A DNA stretch of 64,000 nucleotides from Gemmatimonadota bacterium. Its GTDB lineage: Bacteria > Latescibacterota > UBA2968 > UBA8231. The notes below the pieces were generated by a model. The model ran no database searches and was not told where the DNA came from. It was given only the letters and a program-made list of their open reading frames with translations. Position numbers and translations under genes: made by a program. The stretch lies in assembly GCA_009841115.1 (NCBI GenBank), contig VXML01000051.1, positions 62,001-126,000 of the forward strand, given 5' to 3'. This document shows positions 28,720-35,887 of the stretch, one piece after another. Positions within the stretch are counted from its first letter, which is position 1. Each line of letters starts with the position of its first letter.

Positions 28720-29160
28720 CTACTTACGAGCGTTCATTGACTCTACCAGTAAGTCGATCTTGTCGTCGTAATTGGCAACAAGCTTAGGCAGTGCCCTGAC
28801 ATCGGCCCAAAAGAAATCAAATGGGTGGATCACAGATCCGTCCTCCGCATGTTCTCCATGACGCCAGGTTTCTTCTATTGGCCCTTGTACAGACAAATGA
28901 AAGAACCAGCGATACTGTAGTTCATCGCGCCCACAATCCCGCATGTCTCGGGTATCTTGGGCTAGGAACTGCTCATATCTGAGCTCGGTTAAACCGGTCT
29001 CCTCTTTTGCTTCTCGCATCACGGCATCCTGAGGATCCTCTCCGGGCTCAATTGTTCCGGCCGGAACTTGAATGCCGGCTTCCGGTGCTTTCGGGTGAGT
29101 AAAGAGGAGCAGGCGGCTCCCGTTGGTGATATAGGCGTAAGCTCTGTGACGGATTTTCAT
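28720..29160 (-). CDS. NUDIX hydrolase
   Basis: 146 aa. The full Nudix box spans about 35-57 (GTIEPGEDPQDAVMREAKEE and TGL), fitting GX5EX7REUXEEXGU. The fold hydrolyses nucleoside diphosphates linked to another group. QYRWFFHLSVQGPIEE in the second half is the usual substrate-side strand region. Starts at ATG 29160, 26 bp after the stop of the RNA-ligase-like gene; ends 22 bp before the metallophosphoesterase start. Substrate not predictable. Confidence 0.94.
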   Translation of the reverse strand: MKIRHRAYAYITNGSRLLLFTHPKAPEAGIQVPAGTIEPGEDPQDAVMREAKEETGLTELRYEQFLAQDTRDMRDCGRDELQYRWFFHLSVQGPIEETWRHGEHAEDGSVIHPFDFFWADVRALPKLVANYDDKIDLLVESMNARK

Positions 29161-29186
29161 TGCAATTTGGGAACTGATAGCGATTG

Positions 29187-29762
29187 TCAGGTTTCAGAAC
29201 TGCCCAACATGAAGGTTATTTCCCGATGCCAGCGTATGGTATCGTCGGGAACTATGAACTCTAATCTATCGCAAAGGAACGACCCTTTGGGTGCCGTGTC
29301 TTGGAGTTGGTCGCAAAGCTTGAGACTCTCTGGTATTGAGATAAACTCTGCGACCGTCATATGAGGTGGTATGTGCCGCCTCTTATACACCTTGCCAGCA
29401 AATGCTCGGGATTTATGGAGGGCCTCCTGCAACGCGCGTATTGGCTCCTCAGGATGTATTGAGTATGAGACACCCGGATGCTTGCTGGAAGCGTGGAGGG
29501 TATGGAAATGGAGCTCAAAGGGCTGAAAGTCCTGCAATATAGCTCGGATCTCAGTTTCGAGGTCTGGCGTCATCTCCAGGCTAAGTGGGTCAGATACAGA
29601 GATGTGAGTACTGCACGTAGCATGAGATTTCGGATCGTACCGCTCTCGCAATGGATTTATTAGATCGCTCACCTCTTTCGGAGGCATGATGAGGATCAAT
29701 CCGAGTCGATAGTCAAGCTGCCAATCCTCCCAACTATCTGTATTCTGTGCATACCTGATCAT
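29187..29762 (-). CDS. 2'-5' RNA ligase family protein (2H phosphoesterase)
   Basis: 191 aa with the two HxT/S motifs of the 2H superfamily: His53-Ile-Ser (CSTHISVSDP) and His134-Met-Thr (IPPHMTVAEF). Members open or close 2',5' or cyclic phosphodiester bonds in RNA or nucleotides. AAGGAG lies 9 bp before ATG 29762. It is packed between two NUDIX genes, 6 bp from the upstream one. The combination of NUDIX, 2H, HAD and metallophosphoesterase genes in one unit is suggestive of nucleotide-derivative turnover (inference). Confidence 0.9.
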   Translation of the reverse strand: MIRYAQNTDSWEDWQLDYRLGLILIMPPKEVSDLINPLRERYDPKSHATCSTHISVSDPLSLEMTPDLETEIRAILQDFQPFELHFHTLHASSKHPGVSYSIHPEEPIRALQEALHKSRAFAGKVYKRRHIPPHMTVAEFISIPESLKLCDQLQDTAPKGSFLCDRLEFIVPDDTIRWHREITFMLGSSET

Positions 29763-29768
29763 CGTTAA

Positions 29769-30281
29769 TCACTCCTTCAATAGGCCAGCAGCGATGAGCG
29801 CGCGATGGTGCAGGGGTAGAAAAACGTCCAGCGCCAACTCCTCAAGGAGTCCTTCAGGTTGAACCAGTTTGCGCGCCAGCGTCTCGTGTTCGGGCACCCA
29901 CTCATTGAGTTCGACTTTCGCTAGCCAGATGGAACGAACCAATACCAGCCCCTTTTCGTGCCCCCTGATACACTCTCCGCGTGAGAATCCCAATAGCTTT
30001 GCCTCTCTGACCTCAACGCATGCTTCCTCCCTCATCTCCCGCCGCAGGGTTTCCTCCCACGACTCACTTCCTTCTGGTCTGCCTGCCGGGAATCCCCACG
30101 TTTCCCCATCTTGCGTAGCCAGCACAACTTCGCCGTTGTCTGTCAGGCAAATACCACCAGAACCGTGGCGTTGTCCTTCCGGCACATCGTGAGAAGGAAA
30201 CCAAGTGACGAGGACATCCTGTCCCCCCGTTTCTACCTGAAATGCTTCGTATTCCCTTGCGGGTCCCGATGCCTCAGCCAC
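29769..30281 (-). CDS. NUDIX hydrolase
   Basis: About 170 aa from a GTG at 30281, chosen because AGGGGG lies 4-5 bp upstream and it overlaps the HAD gene by only 8 bp; a longer frame starts at 30332. The Nudix box is GRPEGSESWEETLRREMREE followed by ACVEV, a good match except for Ala-Cys at the usual TG. SIWLAKVELNEWVPEHE is the later core strand. Leftward, between a HAD-like and the 2H gene. Confidence 0.88.
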   Translation of the reverse strand: MAEASGPAREYEAFQVETGGQDVLVTWFPSHDVPEGQRHGSGGICLTDNGEVVLATQDGETWGFPAGRPEGSESWEETLRREMREEACVEVREAKLLGFSRGECIRGHEKGLVLVRSIWLAKVELNEWVPEHETLARKLVQPEGLLEELALDVFLPLHHRALIAAGLLKE

Positions 30282-30762
30282 ATTGCCCCCTTTGGAAATG
30301 GCATGCCTGATCCAGAATTTTGGGCAGTTCACTTAGCGAGTGAATCGTAAAATCGGGATCGCCCGTTTCGTCGTTGGGCACAAGATCGGCGAATTTCCCA
30401 TTTTGGAACCAAACCGTTATGGCTCCTGCTGCATTGCCCCACGCAATCCCTCGTATGATGTAGTCATCGACAACAACCACCTCGTTGGCTTTAAGATCGA
30501 CCTTTCTTAACAGGGCCTCATATTCCTTTGACTTGGCGTCGCCGTTTTCGGTGAAGACGATCTCCTCGAAATGGTCGAGAATACCCTGCTCTCGCAATGC
30601 CTTTATACGGGTCTCTTCCTCATCTGCAGGGGAGACCGATACTATACTAAGTCGGTACTTCTCAGCTAGCGTTCTTACGACGGGGATTGCGTCGGGGAAG
30701 AAATCGTCGGTTTCTCGATCATATAGGGTGCGGCCATAGTCAAAGATTATCATCTTAGCCAC
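30274..30762 (-). CDS. HAD-superfamily hydrolase
   Basis: 162 aa from a GTG at 30762 with GGAG 9 bp upstream; a longer frame to 30858 lacks support. Motif I is MIIFDYGRTLYD (nucleophile Asp, second position Gly-Arg rather than Asp). Motif II is SIVSVSPAD, Lys is in GDAKSKEYE, and the acidic motif is VVVVDDYIIRG. The phosphatase-type HAD fold with a small cap is clear. The missing second Asp of motif I is typical of REG-2-like members, which may be weak phosphatases. Confidence 0.85.
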   Translation of the reverse strand: MAKMIIFDYGRTLYDRETDDFFPDAIPVVRTLAEKYRLSIVSVSPADEEETRIKALREQGILDHFEEIVFTENGDAKSKEYEALLRKVDLKANEVVVVDDYIIRGIAWGNAAGAITVWFQNGKFADLVPNDETGDPDFTIHSLSELPKILDQACHFQRGQCG

Positions 30763-30901
30763 GGCAAATATCTCCTTTGGTCTCTGGGCGAGCGGGAACT
30801 CCACAAAGGGAACCTGAAGAGCAGTCGCCAACTGTTTTCCCAGAGCAACTATTGCCAACTACGTGGATCCGTCGACCAATCTGGTGCTTCAGAGATACCG
30901 A

Positions 30902-30993
30902 GTCTAACTCGTCGAGGCCCATTGTCTCATGTCTTATAGCGTTTCAGAGAAGGTGCCTGAAAGACGGCGAAACACAACACCGATCAATAATCT
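30902..30993 (-). repeat. attC-like element
   Basis: Minus strand: AGATTAT box near 30993, GATCGGTGTTGTGTTTCGCC (cf. CATCGGTGTTGCGCTGCGGC at 33493 and 27172), a central CTTTCAGG/CCTTCTCTGAAA imperfect hairpin, and a consensus end box GTTAGAC at 30902-30908. It separates the HAD/NUDIX group from the DUF2283 pair. Confidence 0.55.
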
Positions 30994-31009
30994 TGTGCCC
31001 TACGGCACT

Positions 31010-31237
31010 TTAGTCTGAAGATTCAGCTATTTCCTTTATTACGCGTTCGCGTAAGCCCAATACAGTGAGGCCGACCACTTCATTGTTGACCTCATCATAG
31101 CGGACGACAACCCCTTCACCTATATCAACACCCACAGCCGGTTTGGGCGTTCCGACGGAAAGATAAAGGACATCCGCTTCTTCATCGTATTCCCAATCAA
31201 TCGCATCTGGTTTGTCTAGTATTTTTAGGACTTCCAT
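31010..31237 (-). CDS. DUF2283 domain protein
   Basis: 75 aa. DWEYDEEADVLYLSVGTPKP then GVDIGEGVVVRYDEVNNEVV is a full DUF2283 domain, a small beta-rich protein of unknown role that often sits next to toxin-like genes. GGAG lies 9 bp before ATG 31237. Its start overlaps the end of the 31225-31536 gene by 13 bp, so translation is coupled. It may be the antitoxin-like partner of that gene (inference from gene order and size). Confidence 0.88.
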   Translation of the reverse strand: MEVLKILDKPDAIDWEYDEEADVLYLSVGTPKPAVGVDIGEGVVVRYDEVNNEVVGLTVLGLRERVIKEIAESSD

Positions 31238-31536
31238 AAGACGTTTCTCCTATTCGATAGACGACTGGCCCAATAAGCGGTTAAAACAAAACCATCGTCT
31301 GGTTGCACTTCTCGATAAACTGCGATTAGATATTTACTCGTCAATGGCGTTTTCGCATAGAAGCGAATGGCCATGAGTGTGCCATAATCGCCTTCCTGGA
31401 TCTGAGCAGGCTGGGAAATGGTCTCTAGGATGCTCTCTTGGGAAGTCGCCATTTCAGGGTGTCTCCGTACAATATGCTGCCATCGCTCCTCTGTTAGGCG
31501 GATAGGGACACTATTGTGCGATCGGACGATTTTCAA
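31225..31536 (-). CDS. Small protein of the PBECR/DUF4258-like type, possible toxin
   Basis: 103 aa, TTG start with GGAG about 10 bp upstream. The layout is LTEERWQHIVRRHPEM at 14-29 (a conserved His-rich helix), LMAIRFYAKTPLTSKYLIAV and ILTAYWASRLSNRRN-like C-terminus. Proteins of this shape, with a W..I..RHPE helix and a final basic strand, commonly pair with DUF2283 proteins in cyanobacteria and others and resemble barnase/EndoU-like RNases. The assignment is tentative; the paired operon is clear. Confidence 0.7.
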   Translation of the reverse strand: MKIVRSHNSVPIRLTEERWQHIVRRHPEMATSQESILETISQPAQIQEGDYGTLMAIRFYAKTPLTSKYLIAVYREVQPDDGFVLTAYWASRLSNRRNVLWKS

Positions 31537-31537
31537 T

Positions 31538-31856
31538 CTTCGATATCTCCATAATTTTCAAATTCACCGTAAGCGTCCTCTAACTTGAAACAGTTTTATT
31601 CCACGGTCGATAACTGCTTGTACTCGAACAATTGGTTCAGGTAATTGTCCTTATCTGCCCCGAAGGTACGTATCCGTGTAAACAGTCGCAACCTATACCG
31701 CAAGGCTGGAATATTATACGTAACTTATTGTAATAAATTGAGATAGGACGATTTTCTGAGGTCTGACGCGGCTAGCAGCGCAAATCGCTATGTTGCCTGA
31801 ACATTAACGGCACTGATCTAGAATCTTGGGAAGCTCACTTAACCGCAGTTAAGAAA
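31538..31856. other. Gene-free stretch with attC-like boxes and a repeated element
   Basis: No plausible gene is seen here. The stretch has CTCTAAC at 31578, the repeat 31611-31760 shared with 38141-38305, and near 31780 AGCGCAAATCGCTATGTTGCC, which resembles the core-box end of the other attC-like sites (AGCGAAAACCGCTGTGTTATGC at 35075-35096). It is best read as one long degenerate attC-like spacer of the cassette array. Confidence 0.5.
31611..31760. repeat. Dispersed repeat, copy 1 (partner 38141-38305)
   Basis: Shared blocks are TAACTGCTTGTAC, CGAACAATTGGTTC, CGAAGGTACGTATCC, TGTAAACAGTCGCAA, GGAATATT, TACGTAACT and TTGTAATAAATTGAGATA, in the same order and nearly the same spacing as at 38141-38305. 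In this copy the hairpin arms present in the partner have decayed. It is not coding in either place. Confidence 0.8.
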
Positions 31857-32126
31857 TCACACGGCTTCAAGCGGGGATAAGTCCTCCTCTTTCATAGGAG
31901 AAAGATCAAGGCTGCGTAAAACCTCGTTGATCTGAGCCGCTGTCATCTGCTCTGGTGCCGTGATTTCTAAACCAATGGGTTGATCTTCAGGGCCAAAATC
32001 CACCAATAAACCTGCATCTCTCGACTCTGTTCGCACACTTTTCACACCCGAAGCGGCCGATAAGTACAGATATGCGGCTAGGGGCTTCCCTTTACGGTAG
32101 GTAATTTCCAAATAGTGTTCTCGCAT
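31857..32126 (-). CDS. Small conserved protein, DUF2283-like
   Basis: 89 aa. YRKGKPLAAYLYLSAASG, then RTESRDAGLLVDFGPEDQPI and GLEITAPEQMTAAQINEVL form a strand-rich small protein resembling DUF2283 with a C-terminal helix. It overlaps the end of the transglutaminase-like gene by 35 bp, so the two are co-translated. Function unknown. Confidence 0.75.
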   Translation of the reverse strand: MREHYLEITYRKGKPLAAYLYLSAASGVKSVRTESRDAGLLVDFGPEDQPIGLEITAPEQMTAAQINEVLRSLDLSPMKEEDLSPLEAV

Positions 32127-32622
32127 CTTTCAGTCCTATAGACCACGAATCTAGTCCCTTTCTCCAGAGTCTCCAAATCTTATACTGTGTCTCTTCTTTC
32201 ATCTCGCCTTCTATTGGAGCCATTCCCGGTGCGACTGTTTCCACCAGCCACCAAGCGCCACTGTGATATACTTCGGCAAGTGAATGCGTCTTGCCAGTAT
32301 TGCTTCTCACCTTGACAAAGCGAGTGGCCAAACCCTTGGCCCGACACAAACCAATAAAGGCGATGACAATATCTGTGCAGCCTTTGGCTTCATATACCCA
32401 GCCATCTGAGAGAATCTCCGTTGCCGTTCGCTTCCATCTAATACTGTGTTCGTGCTCCCATGAGGCTTTGTTGTAACTCCGAAACGTCAGGTGTGCTAGT
32501 AAGGCATCCCTGAGCAATCCAAGGTCTGCGGGAGTCCGTACGTCCGGCATCTGGGCTGCAATCTCTACCAGTTTGCAAGTTACTTCGACCTGACTTTGGG
32601 GCGCATTCTCCACAGCACTCAT
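32092..32622 (-). CDS. Transglutaminase-like (papain-fold) protein
   Basis: 176 aa. The core has Cys82 in EAKGCTDIVIAFIGLCRAKG, followed by His113 in KTHSLAEVYHSGAWWLVE, the spacing of the transglutaminase-like catalytic pair. The usual third residue (Asp in a VDPT-like motif) is less clear; Glu128 is a candidate. No signal peptide, so cytoplasmic. It precedes a small DUF2283-like gene with a 35-bp overlap and follows a GNAT gene by 8 bp. May be a peptidase or crosslinking enzyme; substrate unknown. Confidence 0.82.
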   Translation of the reverse strand: MSAVENAPQSQVEVTCKLVEIAAQMPDVRTPADLGLLRDALLAHLTFRSYNKASWEHEHSIRWKRTATEILSDGWVYEAKGCTDIVIAFIGLCRAKGLATRFVKVRSNTGKTHSLAEVYHSGAWWLVETVAPGMAPIEGEMKEETQYKIWRLWRKGLDSWSIGLKDARTLFGNYLP

Positions 32623-32630
32623 ACCTCAAG

Positions 32631-33419
32631 TCAACAGTTTCCGTCCTCCAGATCAGAGGAGGGTTGCACGCGATACCAATACCGGTACGACTCGCTGAAA
32701 CCATACTTGCGTTGTAGAGCTAGGGCTGGCTCGTTGTTCGCCATCACCTGCAGGTATGCCAGACGCGCCCCTTGCTCAAATCCCCAGTTAAGGCGTGCCT
32801 CAAGGAGCCCACGGCCGAAGCCCTGACCCCGATGCTCGGGATCCACCATCAAATCAAAGATCCCCATGATTGAGCCCGAAACAACTGCGCGAGCGCAGCC
32901 TATGGGTTTGCCATGAGTCCGGGCGACAACATAGGCCGAAGGAGTAGGGATCGCGTTGAGCAAGGTGCGCAATATCTCAGCGTGCTGATTGCGACCGGAC
33001 AGACGTATCCAAGTTTCGAGCCACTCATCTGTTGCATCTTCGTATAGCGATATGGCAGAGGAACCAGCGGAACGGGCCTCAAGCCGCATGGTTTGAACCA
33101 GTGTCTCGGCGTCTTTTGAGTACTGAAGCTGCGCCAAGGTCTCGTCCAAATTCTCAGGTTGACAGGCAGGAAAAATCTTGAAAAGGCAAGGTTGCGATGC
33201 CCGCGCGTACGCCGCTTCACAATGCACCAACTTCTCCTGGAGCGGGGTTGTGGATTCATACAGCGGGACTACACAGTTGGCACGGCGACTGTATCCCTCA
33301 GACATCCGAACGATCCAGCCGTCGTAGAACTCTGTTTGCAGCGCGGGTAGCCCGTTCAGCGCCGCCTCTTCCAGCCTTGCTACAAGCTCTGAATTGTCCG
33401 TTGAATCAAGTGCCATCAT
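32631..33419 (-). CDS. GNAT-family N-acetyltransferase
   Basis: 262 aa. The N-terminal half (FYDGWIVRMSEGYSRRANCV) is the typical first domain of two-domain GNATs; the second has GIFDLMVDPEHRGQGFGRGL, the acetyl-CoA loop, near 197-216, and ALALQRKYGFSESYRYWYRV at the C-terminus. ATG at 33419 or 33416, no strong Shine-Dalgarno. The enzyme probably acetylates a small amine. It lies 8 bp before the transglutaminase-like gene and about 35 bp after the 751-bp repeat. Confidence 0.92.
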   Translation of the reverse strand: MMALDSTDNSELVARLEEAALNGLPALQTEFYDGWIVRMSEGYSRRANCVVPLYESTTPLQEKLVHCEAAYARASQPCLFKIFPACQPENLDETLAQLQYSKDAETLVQTMRLEARSAGSSAISLYEDATDEWLETWIRLSGRNQHAEILRTLLNAIPTPSAYVVARTHGKPIGCARAVVSGSIMGIFDLMVDPEHRGQGFGRGLLEARLNWGFEQGARLAYLQVMANNEPALALQRKYGFSESYRYWYRVQPSSDLEDGNC

Positions 33420-33539
33420 AGGTACTATACATAGGATCGTCAGCTTTCCATTAGGCGTAGACAGCGCCGCAGCGCAACACCGATGTGTTATCTGCCGTGA
33501 AGAACGGTGATAGCCTATAAGACTGATCCCTAGGCGAAA

Positions 33540-33818
33540 TCAGATCAGCTCGATGCGGAGCTTTTTGCCCAGAGCCCGCGCAGCGCGATCCATGGTCTGT
33601 AGCGTTACGGAGGGATTGGACGCGTCAAGCAGACGGTCCAGCGCAGACCGACTGGTTTGCATGCGCTTGGCCATCGCCGTTTTGGACAGCTTGTTTTCTT
33701 CCATGAACTGACTCAACTGATAGGCAATAACGCGTTTCACGGCCGTTGCCTCTGCTTCACTGAGCAAGCCCTCATCTGCGAGGAACTCGTCAAAACTGCT
33801 GCCGACATGTTTTTTCAT
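33540..33818 (-). CDS. higA: HigA-type XRE-family antitoxin, copy 2
   Basis: 92 aa, identical to the protein at 27219-27497 except Thr for Ser in LSKTAMAKRMQ, at the first helix of the DNA-binding domain. Overlaps its toxin gene by 4 bp. With such similarity the two antitoxins should bind both operators and probably both toxins, so the modules can cross-regulate each other (inference). Confidence 0.92.
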   Translation of the reverse strand: MKKHVGSSFDEFLADEGLLSEAEATAVKRVIAYQLSQFMEENKLSKTAMAKRMQTSRSALDRLLDASNPSVTLQTMDRAARALGKKLRIELI

Positions 33819-34165
33819 CGTGCCTCCCGGAGCATCGTTAGTCTGGATCGTGCCAAAGTGAGATCGCTGACGGGGGTCTTCTCACTTTTCTTGATGAAAC
33901 CGTGCAACAGGAGGATGGTCCCATCGTAAACCGTAAAGACTACTCGGGCTATCGAATTGGGCAGGGTGCTGCGGACCTCCCAAAGATCGCTCTCGAGCTT
34001 GCGCACTAGCGGCATACCAAGGGGCCACCCAAACTGAACGGTCTTAATGTCCGCACCAATGATCCTCTTCGCCTCTCGATCTAGGCTGCGCAGCCATGCT
34101 CTAACCGGCTCACGCCCTGTCGTTGTACGGAAGAAGCGAACCGGCAGCGGCCTGTCCCTGTTCAT
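33815..34165 (-). CDS. higB: HigB/RelE-type toxin (Gp49 family), copy 2
   Basis: 116 aa from ATG 34165, near-identical to the toxin at 27494-27844. Substitutions include Glu to Ala in LDREAKRI, Gly to Asp in KLESDLWEV and VYDGTIL, Ala to Val in TPVSD and Thr to Ala near the C-terminus. The catalytic-looking basic and aromatic residues are kept, so both copies look functional. A TTG at 34183 inside the dyad is an alternative start. Confidence 0.92.
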   Translation of the reverse strand: MNRDRPLPVRFFRTTTGREPVRAWLRSLDREAKRIIGADIKTVQFGWPLGMPLVRKLESDLWEVRSTLPNSIARVVFTVYDGTILLLHGFIKKSEKTPVSDLTLARSRLTMLREAR

Positions 34166-34175
34166 CATGCTCCAA

Positions 34176-34193
34176 TGTACCAATTATGGTACA
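34176..34193. promoter_or_regulatory. HigBA operator dyad, copy 2
   Basis: Same TGTACCAATTATGGTACA as copy 1, again 2 bp from a TTGACA -35 hexamer on the minus strand. Complete conservation of this dyad while neighbouring bases vary supports its role as the antitoxin binding site. Confidence 0.8.
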
Positions 34194-34308
34194 CTTGTCA
34201 ATCATTAGGGAAAATGCCATACGAAGATCGAAACAGATCGCAGAAAGCGGTGATCACACCGACTGCAGTGCGAGGGAGATCAGCATCTATGATGAATTGC
34301 AAACCGAC

Positions 34309-34531
34309 TCAGGACGCAGGCAGAGGGTGAGCTTCTTCTGCTTCTACAAGTTCCTCCGCGTACTCAAGGGCGGCCCGTACATCCGCGTCGATGATGCCAT
34401 ATTCCTCACAGACTTCTTCCGGAGTTGCCCCTCCTGCGAGGCTCCCAATAATTCGGTGTACTGGGACTCGTCCCCCGAATCTCCGGCCTGCCATGACGGA
34501 TCGAGGGATCGATTATGATTCGTTCATTCAT
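34309..34531 (-). pseudogene. DUF433 gene broken by a 2-bp frameshift
   Basis: The first part, from ATG 34531 (overlapping the MazG-like stop as ATGA), reads MNERIIIDPSIRHGRPEIRG, the standard DUF433 opening. The rest, VPVHRIIGSLAGGATPEEVC and onward to 34309, is in another frame. Restoring a CG to make ACGCGAGTC from ACGAGTC near 34470 would join them into a normal 74-aa protein (RGTRVPV). DUF433 proteins are small, winged-helix antitoxin-like proteins. A short 61-aa frame from 34494 remains but lacks the N-terminus. Either a pseudogene or an assembly error. Confidence 0.8.
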
Positions 34532-34935
34532 ACTGACTCAACTTGACTAGTTTTCGCTATGATCGAGCGCAAATCTGGATCTGAAAACTGATCTGACTTC
34601 AATACTTTGCCGTCCTCCCTGAATATCGGCTTACCCTGCTCATCTAGCTTGCTCATGTTGCTGCGGTGGACTTCAGCAAAGAGCTCTTCGGCAATGTCCT
34701 GCAGACCATGCGTGATGAACGTACCCAGCAGTACGTAAAGCATGTCTGTAAGGGCGTCGGCGATCTCGACGATGTCGTGGTTATGCACGGCCGCTCGATA
34801 CTCTTCTAGCTCCTCCAAAAACATCTGGATACGCCCTTGGCTTATCGCCGCAGGCACCTTTGCCGTAGGCGTGCGCTCCATGTATGCTTGGAACACCTCG
34901 TGAAAACATCTCACGCTATCTAGCTGATCTTTCAC
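34528..34935 (-). CDS. MazG-like / PRA-PH-type nucleotide pyrophosphohydrolase
   Basis: 135 aa from a GTG at 34935, with AGGAG 7 bp upstream (a longer frame starts at 34971). The all-alpha NTP pyrophosphatase motif is MFLEELEEYRAA followed by EIADALTDMLYVLLGT, giving the EExxE and ExxD metal site. The tail AEVHRSNMSKLDEQGKPIF is typical of phage and environmental MazG-like/HisE-like proteins. They hydrolyse NTPs or modified nucleotides. Its stop overlaps the DUF433 start, so the two were coupled. Confidence 0.9.
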   Translation of the reverse strand: MKDQLDSVRCFHEVFQAYMERTPTAKVPAAISQGRIQMFLEELEEYRAAVHNHDIVEIADALTDMLYVLLGTFITHGLQDIAEELFAEVHRSNMSKLDEQGKPIFREDGKVLKSDQFSDPDLRSIIAKTSQVESV

Positions 34936-35006
34936 TTGGCATCTCCTGACCGCTCTGCCGAATACCTTCACAGATAGTTTATGAGTCTACGAAGCTAATT
35001 GCTGGT

Positions 35007-35096
35007 GTATAACGTATCACAGTTTCCGAACCCGCGAAGCGGATTGCCAAAGGTCAAGGTGCCGTAGGCGGCGCAGCGAAAACCGCTGTGTTATGC
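35007..35096 (-). repeat. attC site (90 bp)
   Basis: Minus strand: GCATAAC, ACAG, GCTGCGCCGCC..., a central CCGCTTCGCGG hairpin, GGTTCGGAAAC, CTGT, and GTTATAC. Outer boxes pair (GCATAAC/GTTATAC share ATAAC/GTTAT) and ACAG pairs with CTGT across an unpaired spacer, the attC arrangement. It sits in the gap between the HAD and MazG-like genes. Confidence 0.75.
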
Positions 35097-35115
35097 GTAG
35101 TGCCGCCCTCCAGAT

Positions 35116-35808
35116 CTAAATAGCTTCCGCGATCGAAACTATCGCCGAGGGCAAGTTTTCCAAGTCGGAAATTGTTTCATCTGGGAGTTCATCTGGCACT
35201 CGAGGTTCTAAAGCCGCATATCTGCCTTGCCTGAACCATATGGTTCGGAGACCTAGCTTCTTTGCTGGAATGATATCGTTGTCGAGTCGATCACCAATCA
35301 TGACCGCCTCCGAAGGCGAAAATCCGGCGTGGTCAAGTATTGTATGGAAGAAACGTTCATCAGGCTTTTTGATCCCAATGTTTCCTGATACCTCCCTATG
35401 GCTAAACCAGCGCAACACACCAAGTTCGTTGAGGACCTCTGTGATGCTCGCTGGCGCGTTGCCAGCTAACGCAAGCGTGTATTCTTCGGCCAACTGCTCG
35501 AGAACCGCAGCGACTCCGGGATATAGCTGGTATCCGAGAGACCGAATCTCCGAATAGTGTGATCGCACTTTCTCGGTGATCTCGTTGAATAGACACACGT
35601 TAGGCTTGGCAAAGTGCCACGTGATGGCGTGCATGGCACTTGGAGCGAACTGTAAAATTTTTTCGCTGTCCAACTGCTTGTACTCTTCGACAGATAACTC
35701 GAAGCCGAATTTGCCGAGCGTAGTCCGATGCACTTCCATCAAGGCATCTTGGTGACCGACGGCATCGAGAATGGTCTCCCCAACATCGAACAGCAACACG
35801 GAAATCAT
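35116..35808 (-). CDS. HAD-superfamily hydrolase (REG-2/HDHD3-like)
   Basis: 230 aa from ATG 35808; the frame extends to 36114 but that part lies over the cupin gene. Motif I is LLFDVGETILD, motif II ALAGNAPAS, Lys in GIKKPDERFF, and the final acidic motif MIGDRLDNDI. An alpha-helical cap lies between about 20 and 95. The Gly-Glu in place of the second catalytic Asp is usual for this HAD subgroup. It follows the cupin gene by 79 bp and probably shares its cassette. Confidence 0.9.
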   Translation of the reverse strand: MISVLLFDVGETILDAVGHQDALMEVHRTTLGKFGFELSVEEYKQLDSEKILQFAPSAMHAITWHFAKPNVCLFNEITEKVRSHYSEIRSLGYQLYPGVAAVLEQLAEEYTLALAGNAPASITEVLNELGVLRWFSHREVSGNIGIKKPDERFFHTILDHAGFSPSEAVMIGDRLDNDIIPAKKLGLRTIWFRQGRYAALEPRVPDELPDETISDLENLPSAIVSIAEAI

Positions 35809-35887
35809 TGGAATCTCGCCTAGGTGCTCTGGATCATCGAAAATGTGGCATTGCGCATAAGTTTTCGTCGTGCCCGAATCAACCCGT

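Larger units (their letters stand above)
33453..34203. repeat. 751-bp duplicated block, copy 2
   Basis: Partner of 27132-27882, same length and order: half of an attC-like site with a better preserved core box (GTTATCT at 33487-33493), higA, higB, operator dyad and promoter. The unequal flanks show that the block moved or duplicated as a unit, not the neighbouring genes. Confidence 0.92.
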
